Of a stretch of DNA of 48,703 nt, positions 42,468-48,703 are shown piece by piece. A model generated the notes under the pieces. That model worked only from the letters and a program-made list of their open reading frames with translations. It made no database searches and was not told the DNA's origin. A program made the translations under genes and the position numbers. Numbering within the stretch: the stretch's first letter is position 1; each line of letters begins with the position of its first letter. Location: the NCBI RefSeq assembly GCF_030530635.1, contig NZ_JAUMUL010000019.1, forward strand, positions 1 through 48,703. Direction: 5' to 3'. Source of the stretch: Actinomyces sp. (lineage in GTDB: Bacteria > Actinomycetota > Actinomycetes > Actinomycetales > Actinomycetaceae).

Positions 42468-43927
42468 GGGCTGGTTACGAGTATGCCAGAGTGGGGTGAA
42501 TCGGGCTCATTCATGACGGACAGCAACTCATCCACGCGCGCGTCGACGGCGGCGAAGGGGTCGCGCAGGGCGACGGAGCGGGAATGGCCGTCATTGAGCT
42601 TGAGGTTGACCCAGTCGACGGACAGGTCACGGCGCAGATCCTCGGCGCGTGCGACCGCGGTGCCGCGCAGGCGGGCCCGGGTAGTGGCCGGAGGGGTGTC
42701 GACGGCGGCGCGACAGGCGTCCTCATCGACGATGCGACTCAGTAGTCCGGCGGCCTCAAGCCGCACTCGCAGCCCATCGGCGGAGTCCACATCGTGGTAG
42801 GCCAGGGCCAGGCGAGCCACGCGTGGATCCTCCAGATCGGTGCCTGCCCGCTGCGCGTAGCGGGTCAGTAGCCGCTGTTTTGCGGCCCAGTCCAGGTCGG
42901 CGGCAACCAGCGCCGGGTTGCCCGTACGCACGGCCTCCAGGCCACGCTCCCACAGTTCCAGGACGCGCCGGTGGGCGTCGTCCAGCTCCAGCTCGTCTGC
43001 GTGGGCGGATACGCGGGCCAGATGCTCGGTCTGTAAGTCGACCGGGGTGATGGTGCGCCCATCCGCCAACTCGAGAGGCACGGTTCCGGTGAGGTCGTGG
43101 CAGGTGTCGCGAATGGCACGCATGGGGTCGGCCAGCCGCAGATCGCTCAGGTCACCGCCGGCCTCCAGGTAGTCCAACAGCAGGTCCATGGCACCGACCT
43201 TGAGCAGCGTCGAGCCCTGAGCGATGTTGGAGTCACCGACGATCACGTGCATGCGCCGGTACTTGTCGGCGTCGGCGTGCGGCTCGTCACGGGTGTTGAT
43301 CAGCGGGCGGGCGCGGGTGGTGGCGGAGGACACGGCGTCCTGCATCTGGTCGGCGCGCTGGGAGAAGACGTAGCGTGCGGGGCGGGCGCCGCTCGGGTCG
43401 GTGAGGATGTGTCCGGCGCCCACCAGAATCTGCCGGGTCACCAGGTGAGGTACCAGTGTCCGGGCGTCATTCCAGAAGTCTCCGTGGCGGCGCACCAGGT
43501 AGTTCTCATGACAGCCGAAGCCGGCGCCCTCGGCGTCAAGGTTGTTCTTGAGCAGATGGATGCGTCCGGGCACGTCCTGCGCGGCCAGGCGGGCGTTGGC
43601 CTGCGCAGCCAAGTCCGCCATGGTCAGCTCCCCGGCCCGGTCCTGGGCGAGCAGATCGGTCAGCCGGTCGCATTCGGCGGTGGCGAACTCGGGGTGGGAG
43701 CCGACATCCAGGTACAGGCGGGCGCCGCCGCGGGTGAACACGTTGGAGGATCGGCCCCGGGCGATCAGTGTGGCGAACAGCTCACGGGCGGCGTGGTCGG
43801 CATCCAGCGGCGGGGGGCCGCCAACCGTGGAGGCACAGGTGATGCCGTACTCGGTCTCCACCCCGATGATCCGTCGGGCCGGCGCGCGCCGAGGGCGGGG
43901 GGCGGCCGCAGCGGCCGTCACCGTCAC
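42464..43927 (-). CDS. pafA: Pup--protein ligase PafA
   Basis: Joins the C-terminal Glu of activated Pup to lysines of target proteins, a glutamine-synthetase-like reaction. The 487-residue protein shows RRIIGVETEYGIT (metal-binding E24/E26), GARLYLDVGSHPEFATAE with catalytic D74, YLFKNN-like LLKNNLDAEG, YGCHENYLV-like FGCHENYLV, and NTRDEPHADADKYRRMHVIVGDSN. The length is typical. GTG 43927 overlaps the Pup stop as GTGA. Next downstream is the FKBP-like gene. Confidence 0.97.
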   Translation of the reverse strand: MTVTAAAAAPRPRRAPARRIIGVETEYGITCASTVGGPPPLDADHAARELFATLIARGRSSNVFTRGGARLYLDVGSHPEFATAECDRLTDLLAQDRAGELTMADLAAQANARLAAQDVPGRIHLLKNNLDAEGAGFGCHENYLVRRHGDFWNDARTLVPHLVTRQILVGAGHILTDPSGARPARYVFSQRADQMQDAVSSATTRARPLINTRDEPHADADKYRRMHVIVGDSNIAQGSTLLKVGAMDLLLDYLEAGGDLSDLRLADPMRAIRDTCHDLTGTVPLELADGRTITPVDLQTEHLARVSAHADELELDDAHRRVLELWERGLEAVRTGNPALVAADLDWAAKQRLLTRYAQRAGTDLEDPRVARLALAYHDVDSADGLRVRLEAAGLLSRIVDEDACRAAVDTPPATTRARLRGTAVARAEDLRRDLSVDWVNLKLNDGHSRSVALRDPFAAVDARVDELLSVMNEPDSPHSGILVTSP

Positions 43928-44103
43928 TGCCCGCCCTTCTGGACGAAGCCCTGGACGAAGGCGGCGGCATTGGTCTCCAGAACGGCGTCGATCTCATCAA
44001 GGATGTCGTCTACGCCGCCGACCTGGTCCTGCTTCGTGGCGGCCGACGCGGGCTCGGCATCGGCGTCGGGACCGGCGGGCCGGATCTGCTCGTTAAGACT
44101 CAT
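43924..44103 (-). CDS. pup: Prokaryotic ubiquitin-like protein Pup
   Basis: A 59-residue protein tag. It has a disordered polar N-terminal half (many Asp, Ala, Gln), the coiled-coil helix VDDILDEIDAVLETNA and the C-terminus AFVQGFVQKGGQ. It ends in Gly-Gly-Gln, so the Gln must first be deamidated to Glu by Dop before PafA can use it. ATG 44103 overlaps the dop stop as ATGA; its own TGA overlaps the pafA start. A longer open frame to 44535 is only a shadow inside dop. Confidence 0.97.
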   Translation of the reverse strand: MSLNEQIRPAGPDADAEPASAATKQDQVGGVDDILDEIDAVLETNAAAFVQGFVQKGGQ

Positions 44104-45815
44104 ACGGGATCTTCGCTTCCTGATTCGGGGGATGGTGCCGAGGCGATGACGCCACGCAAGGCGTCCAGGATACGGGCCGATTCTGATTCGGATACGGCGA
44201 CGGCGTCGGGCAGTGCCAGCCGCAGCAGATCGGACCGCCCGGGCACGTCCACTACCAGGCTGGTCCAGGATGCGGCGACGACGGCGGCATGTTCGGCCAC
44301 GGCCGTGCCGCGCACAGCGGCACGGGTTCCGACTGGAGGATGGTCGGCGGCCGCCTCGATCTCGGCGCCGGTGGTAAGGGTGCGGGTGCGGCCGGCGGAG
44401 ATGAGTCTGTCGGCCAGGCCGTGGCCGACGCGCAGGTCGGCCCACTGGATGTCGGCCGCCGCCAGGCGCGGGTCGTCCCAGCCGGTGCCGAAGCGTGCGC
44501 GCAGCCCTTCGCACAGTTGGAGTTTGGCCACCCATTCGACCAGCTCGGCGGCCCGGGACGTGCTCTCGGCCTGGGCGGAGGTTCCGCGGGAGTCCGCGTA
44601 GGCCTGCAGGGCATCAAGGGTCTCAGCCCACAGGGCGAGTGCCTGGGCGGTGTCGCCACCGACGTGCTCGGGGCGAACGCCGCCGTAATCCTCGCTCAGG
44701 GCCCCGGTGACGGCCTCCAGGTGGGCACGTTGGATCTCCAACGCGGTCAGGGGACCGCGGGCGGTGGCAAGCACATGAGTGAGGGTGGGATCGTGGGACA
44801 TGGCCCAGTGCTCCTCGACCGGGTCGGCGGTGATCCGCAGATCCTCAAGGGCGGCCAGGCCCTGGCCGCGATCGTGGGCGCGCTCCAGATACCACAGCAG
44901 CAGGTCGGTGGTGGCGACCTTGAGGTAAATGGGCACGTCGAAGCGGTTGGCGTCACCGTTGATCACGTGTAGGCGGCGGAAGCGGGCGGCATCGGCGTGC
45001 GGCTCATCGCGGGTGTTGACGATGGGCCGGTTGAAGGTGGTCTGCAGCGCGATGTCGGTGCCGACGTAGTCGGCGCGCTGGCTGATCTGAAAGCCGGGAG
45101 TCTGACTGTGCTGTCCAATCCCGATCCGCCCGGCCCCGGCGAAGGCCGGTCGGGTGACCAGGAAGGGGATGAGGGCGGCGGCGAGCGTGTCGAAGGGCAG
45201 GTCGCGGCGCACCAGGTAGTTCTCGTGGGCGCCGTAGGCGGCGCCCTTGCCGTCGACGTTGTTCTTGTACAGAACCACCTCTCCGTCCTCCGGATCCAGA
45301 GCGGCCATGGCACGGCGGGCGATCACCTCACCGGCCCGGTCCCACACGAGGGCGTCACGGGGGGTGAGCACCTCCGGGGAGGAGTATTCGGGGTGGGCAT
45401 GGTCCACGTACAGGCGGGCGCCGTTGGTGAGCACCGCGGTGGTGGCCTGCGGCAGGGCGGCCTCCGCAGCACTGGGACGCGGGCGCGTGCCCCACGGGGC
45501 CGGGGGCAGGTCGCCCGCGGGCGCGGGCCGATCGGGGTCGTCGGTGAGCTGGCTGGGGTGGGCGGCGGCCCGCTCCAGGCGGCCCCCACGCAGGTCGGCC
45601 AGCGGATCCTCCCCCTCGTAGTCCCAGCGGACAACTTCCCGCGTGCCGGCCTTAGGGCGCGCGAAGGCGCCGTAGGCGGCGACTATGCGGTTGGCCATGG
45701 CCACCGAGTTGGCGTAGGGGTTGCCCGGCTCGAGCACCCCGAACTCGGTCTCCAGGCCGACGGGGCGGCGAACCGGGCCGATCCCTGCACGATCAGTGCT
45801 TTTCGGCATACTCAT
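44100..45815 (-). CDS. dop: Pup deamidase/depupylase Dop
   Basis: Deamidates the Pup C-terminal Gln and also removes Pup from substrates. The 571-residue PafA homologue has GLETEFGVLEP (E22/E24), the WDYEGEDPLADLRG segment typical of Dop, a loop of about 40 residues (the Dop loop region), and LTNGARLYVDHAHPEYSSPE with catalytic D138. NTRDEPHADAARFRRLHVI follows. ATG 45815 overlaps the ARC stop (ATGA). It is somewhat longer than the about 500-residue norm because of Ala/Pro-rich insertions. Confidence 0.96.
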   Translation of the reverse strand: MSMPKSTDRAGIGPVRRPVGLETEFGVLEPGNPYANSVAMANRIVAAYGAFARPKAGTREVVRWDYEGEDPLADLRGGRLERAAAHPSQLTDDPDRPAPAGDLPPAPWGTRPRPSAAEAALPQATTAVLTNGARLYVDHAHPEYSSPEVLTPRDALVWDRAGEVIARRAMAALDPEDGEVVLYKNNVDGKGAAYGAHENYLVRRDLPFDTLAAALIPFLVTRPAFAGAGRIGIGQHSQTPGFQISQRADYVGTDIALQTTFNRPIVNTRDEPHADAARFRRLHVINGDANRFDVPIYLKVATTDLLLWYLERAHDRGQGLAALEDLRITADPVEEHWAMSHDPTLTHVLATARGPLTALEIQRAHLEAVTGALSEDYGGVRPEHVGGDTAQALALWAETLDALQAYADSRGTSAQAESTSRAAELVEWVAKLQLCEGLRARFGTGWDDPRLAAADIQWADLRVGHGLADRLISAGRTRTLTTGAEIEAAADHPPVGTRAAVRGTAVAEHAAVVAASWTSLVVDVPGRSDLLRLALPDAVAVSESESARILDALRGVIASAPSPESGSEDPV

Positions 45816-47461
45816 GCGTGCTCAGACCCCTCCTGGATACGGCGTACCGCGCGAATGAGTTCGCCGCGGTGGCCGACGGCGCGATCGGCGGCCTCAGGGG
45901 CGGTGGCGGCGGTGATCTCCTCATTCTGCCGGGCCTCGACGGCTATGGCCGCCCGCAGCCGGGATGTGGACACTCCGCCGGAGCCTCCGGCCAACTCATC
46001 CTTGATGGCCGCGGTCTTGGCCCGGGCCACAATGGCGGCGAGCATGGCGCCGGAGACGAAGTCAGCCAGGTACAGGGTCTCGCGCCGCCCGGAGACGTAG
46101 GTCAACTCCAGCACGGCCCGCTCGGGGGTGCGTGCGTACAGGTCGGCGACGACGGCGCGGCGCATCGCGGCGGCAGCGGCCTCCCTATCGCCTCCGGAAG
46201 CGGCCAGCTCCTCCGGGGCGAGCGGCAGGTCGGCCCGCAGGTGCTTGGAGAGGATCTCCTGCGCCCCGACGGCGTCGGGACGGTCGATGCGGATCTTCAC
46301 GTCGAAGCGGCCGGGCCGCAGAATCGCCGGATCGATCATGTCCTCCCGATTGGAGGCGCCGATGATGACCACGTTGTTCAGCGACTCGACACCGTCGATC
46401 TCGGTGAGAACCTGCGGCACGATCATGGTCTCCACGTCGGATGAGACACCGCTGCCACGGGTGCGGAACAGGGCCTCCATCTCATCGAAGAAGATCACCA
46501 CGGGCCGGTCCTCGGCGGCGACCTTGCGGGCCTGGTCGAAGATGGCGCGGATCTGCCGCTCGGTCTCACCCACGAACTTGCTCAGCAGCTCCGGGCCCTT
46601 GATGTTCAGGAAGGCGGCGTCGTGGACGCCGGCACCCGTGGAACGCGCCAGAGAGGTGGCCACCGCCTTGGCGATCAGGGTCTTGCCGCAGCCGGGCGGA
46701 CCATACAGGAGCATGCCCTTGGGGGCCTGCAGCCCGTATGCGCGGTACAGCTCGGGATGCGCGAAGGGCAGTTCCAGGGAGTCGCGGATCTGCTGAATCT
46801 GCGGGCCCAGGCCACCGATATCCTCCCAGGACACGTCCGGAGTCTCGGCAACCACCAACTGTTGGACGCTGGTGCGCGCAATGCGGGCGGTTACCAGGTC
46901 GGCGCGCAGATCGGCGGCGAGAGTGTCGCCGGGCCGCAGCGCGTCGGCGTCGAGGTGCCCGGCCAGCCGCACCACGCGGGTGGCGCCGGAACCGGTCGTG
47001 ACCAGGGCGCGGGCCGCGGGCACCGCGGTGCTCTCGCCGCCGACGGACAAGGCGTCGCCGCCGTCGGCCAGCACCTCGTCCAGGGTGACGGCCTCACCGG
47101 TGTCGGGTGCGGGCAGGGCCCCGACCACCAGCATCTGGTCGTTGACGGCCACGCGCTGCCCCACCCGCAGCTCGGCCGCGTCCAGATCGGGGTGGAGTCC
47201 CAGCCGCAGCTGCCGCCCACCCAGGGACACGTCGGCCTCGGCGGGGCCGGACATGCCCGTGAGCAGGCCGAGAGTGAGCGGCGGGCGGGTGACGGCGTCG
47301 AGCTGGGTGCCGAGCTCGGCGATGCGTTCGCGGGCGGCGTTCAGGGCCGTCACGAGGCGCTCGTTCTTGGCGGACAGGCTGATGGCCTCGGCGCGGGCCT
47401 CGCGCAGCTGGTGGCTGGTGAAGTCGCGCGCGGGCATGCCCAGGGACCGGGGGTCACTCAT
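45812..47461 (-). CDS. arc: AAA ATPase ARC/Mpa
   Basis: A ring ATPase that unfolds pupylated proteins. It has an N-terminal coiled coil (residues 14-58, ISLSAKNERLVTALNAARER) that binds Pup, tandem OB domains (about 60-200), and an AAA domain with Walker A GPPGCGKT (254-261), Walker B VIFFDEMEAL near 323-330 and arginine finger region. The 549-residue protein ends GSEHA. It lacks the Gly-Gln-Tyr-Leu tail by which Mpa docks to the 20S proteasome. No prcA/prcB genes occur nearby, so it probably works without a proteasome. ATG 47461 overlaps the trmI end by 8 bases. Confidence 0.95.
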   Translation of the reverse strand: MSDPRSLGMPARDFTSHQLREARAEAISLSAKNERLVTALNAARERIAELGTQLDAVTRPPLTLGLLTGMSGPAEADVSLGGRQLRLGLHPDLDAAELRVGQRVAVNDQMLVVGALPAPDTGEAVTLDEVLADGGDALSVGGESTAVPAARALVTTGSGATRVVRLAGHLDADALRPGDTLAADLRADLVTARIARTSVQQLVVAETPDVSWEDIGGLGPQIQQIRDSLELPFAHPELYRAYGLQAPKGMLLYGPPGCGKTLIAKAVATSLARSTGAGVHDAAFLNIKGPELLSKFVGETERQIRAIFDQARKVAAEDRPVVIFFDEMEALFRTRGSGVSSDVETMIVPQVLTEIDGVESLNNVVIIGASNREDMIDPAILRPGRFDVKIRIDRPDAVGAQEILSKHLRADLPLAPEELAASGGDREAAAAAMRRAVVADLYARTPERAVLELTYVSGRRETLYLADFVSGAMLAAIVARAKTAAIKDELAGGSGGVSTSRLRAAIAVEARQNEEITAATAPEAADRAVGHRGELIRAVRRIQEGSEHA

Positions 47462-48521
47462 GTTCCGGCTCCTGCGGTCCGGAAGGGCCCGGCTGAACCA
47501 GGGTCGCGTCCTCGGGCTGCTTGGCCCGGCAGTCGCGCAGCACGCGGCGGACCTTGCGGTCGGTGCTGATGCGCTCCCCCACGTCCTCGGCGGTCCAGTA
47601 GCCGGCGTCGTCGTAGGCCCCGCGGGCGGGCGGACGCTTGCGGGTGAGTGGGGCGGAGTCGGCGGCGAGGCGGCGTGCGGAGATCAGGAAGCCGGTGTGG
47701 GCGACCATGCGGTGGTCCGGGCGCACGGCCAGGCCGTCGACGTGCCAATTGCGCACCGCCGACTCCCAGGACTCGGGCTCTGTGAAGCGCTTGGAGTGGC
47801 GCAGTGCCTCCACGGTGCGCGACAGCTGCGGGACGGTGGCGACGTAGGCGAGGAACACGCCGCCGGGCACCAGCACGCGGGCGGAGGCGTCGATGTTCTC
47901 CCAGGGGGCGAGCATGTCCAGCACCACCCGGTCCACGCTCGCATCGCCTACGTGGGCGGCCACGACGTCAACAAAGTCTCCGGCGCGCAGCTCCCAGGCG
48001 GGGTGGTGGCGGCCGAACCAGGCGTCGACGTTCGAGGCCGCGATCACGGCGAAGTCATGGCGGCGTTCAATGGACAGTAGGTGGCCACTCTCCCCGATCG
48101 CGGACAGCAGGCTCATGGTCAGGGCGCCGGAGCCCACCCCCGCCTCCAGGACCCGGGCACCGGGAAAAATGTCCGCGAAGGCGACCACCTGCCCGGAGTC
48201 CTTGGGGTAGACCACCTGGGCTCCACGGGGCATGGACAGCACATAGTCCGCCAGCAGCGGTCGCAGCAGCAGCAACTCATGCCCGGACTCGGTGGTGATC
48301 ACCGTGCCCTCATCGCGGCCGACCACGTCCCGGTGGTAGAAGCTGCCGCGCTGGGACTGGAAGTAGCCGCCGGGGTCGAGCACGAAGGTGTGCTTGCGGC
48401 CCTTGGAGTCGGTGACCTGGACGCGTTCGCCGTAGCGGAAGGGACCGCGGCGTCCGGCCTGCCCCAGCACCTGTTGGGTGGCCACGCGCGGCTGCGCGGC
48501 GGGAGTGGTCTGCTCGCTCAT
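47454..48521 (-). CDS. trmI: tRNA (adenine-58-N1)-methyltransferase TrmI
   Basis: Methylates A58 in the T loop of tRNAs using S-adenosylmethionine. It has 355 residues from ATG 48521. The N-terminal beta domain contains FRYGERVQVTDSKGRKHTF and YPKDSGQVVAFADIFPGARVLE. SAM motif I is EAGVGSGALTMSLL, followed by ERRHDFAVIA, and the catalytic region VDRVVLDMLAPWE. A frame open to TTG 48563 would add 14 unlikely residues. TrmI next to arc is the order in mycobacteria (Rv2118c). It probably heads the leftward pupylation operon. Confidence 0.95.
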   Translation of the reverse strand: MSEQTTPAAQPRVATQQVLGQAGRRGPFRYGERVQVTDSKGRKHTFVLDPGGYFQSQRGSFYHRDVVGRDEGTVITTESGHELLLLRPLLADYVLSMPRGAQVVYPKDSGQVVAFADIFPGARVLEAGVGSGALTMSLLSAIGESGHLLSIERRHDFAVIAASNVDAWFGRHHPAWELRAGDFVDVVAAHVGDASVDRVVLDMLAPWENIDASARVLVPGGVFLAYVATVPQLSRTVEALRHSKRFTEPESWESAVRNWHVDGLAVRPDHRMVAHTGFLISARRLAADSAPLTRKRPPARGAYDDAGYWTAEDVGERISTDRKVRRVLRDCRAKQPEDATLVQPGPSGPQEPEHE

Positions 48522-48645
48522 CGGACCCGAGTCTAGTAAGGCCGGGGCACCACCGCGGGTCAAGCCTCCGACGAGGCTCGTCTCAGATGCCTGCTAAAGA
48601 GGTTCTGTGCCTCATCTGGAACTGTCAACGAACCTGGGGGTGCCC

Positions 48646-48703
48646 CTATGGCGTACATGGGGTGAGGGTGCGGCGGTGGGCGAGGGCGAGTATGGCTTGG
48701 CCC
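48646..48703 (-). CDS. Partial transposase C-terminus, possibly IS110-like
   Basis: Reading leftward from the window edge, the frame gives GQAILALAHRRTLTPCTP and stops at 48646-48648. The ILALAxRRT pattern resembles the last helix of IS110-type transposases, which usually continue about ten residues more. Only 18 codons are in the window, so the family is a guess. The bases between 48522 and 48645 (124) contain no gene; GGTTCTGTGC at 48601 may be near the element end. Confidence 0.35.
   Translation of the reverse strand, partial: GQAILALAHRRTLTPCTP

Noticed and set aside
43924..44535. Longer version of Pup with a 144-residue N-terminal extension
   Set aside because: The extension is an out-of-frame reading of dop rich in Arg and Pro. 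The ATGA overlap at 44103 gives a standard 59-residue Pup.

Overview
The window is chromosomal DNA of a high-GC actinobacterium. The evidence is a Pup ligase/depupylase/ARC ATPase cluster, an ANTAR-type PdtaR regulator, a eukaryotic-type UDP-glucose pyrophosphorylase and the housekeeping order hisF-hisI-trpC-lgt-pyk-pdtaR-polA-rpsA-coaE-uvrB-uvrA, which I recognise from mycobacteria and relatives. The pupylation cluster has no proteasome genes and the general style of the proteins fits Actinomycetaceae (Actinomyces-like). That genus-level guess is an inference. No plasmid or prophage is visible.

Layout. 1-7.9 kb: a tRNA-Val, a 20-base-phased inverted repeat array, UTP-glucose-1-phosphate uridylyltransferase, a large membrane protein followed by a decayed tandem copy of itself, and the vitamin B6 gene pdxS divergent from its regulator pdxR. 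Only the last codons of pdxT remain behind pdxS. 7.9-16.2 kb: uvrA with a probable LexA box, a second repeat array, a DUF1963 protein, a YciI-like protein, and a TerC plus P-type ATPase pair behind a probable manganese riboswitch. 16.2-19.1 kb: one AT-richer gene encoding a TrlF-like protein (PHP phosphoesterase fused to an SMC/ABC ATPase), a likely acquired defence gene. 19.1-29.9 kb: uvrB, coaE, a guanidinium exporter behind a mini-ykkC (guanidine-II) riboswitch, a helical-repeat protein, rpsA, polA, a thioesterase and pdtaR.

30.0-36.7 kb is accessory. It has a short-armed tRNA with a Leu anticodon, then a TetR regulator behind a 44-base palindrome with an amidinohydrolase. Next comes an iron-type ABC importer operon behind a DtxR/IdeR-like box, ending in two related proteins that look like glutamine-amidotransferase folds without the nucleophile. 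36.7-48.5 kb: pyk and then one tightly coupled leftward block, trmI-arc-dop-pup-pafA-fkbp-like-hisF-hisI-trpC-lgt, mostly joined by 4-base overlaps. The right edge cuts a transposase tail.

The most unusual points are: a trpC-locus protein that has lost most catalytic residues of indole-glycerol-phosphate synthase; a Pup system whose ATPase lacks the proteasome-docking tail; the two matching repeat arrays; the TrlF gene; the two pseudo-amidotransferases in the iron operon; and the adjacent internal deletions in pdxT and the membrane-protein copy. All calls come from reading the sequence; no database search was possible.
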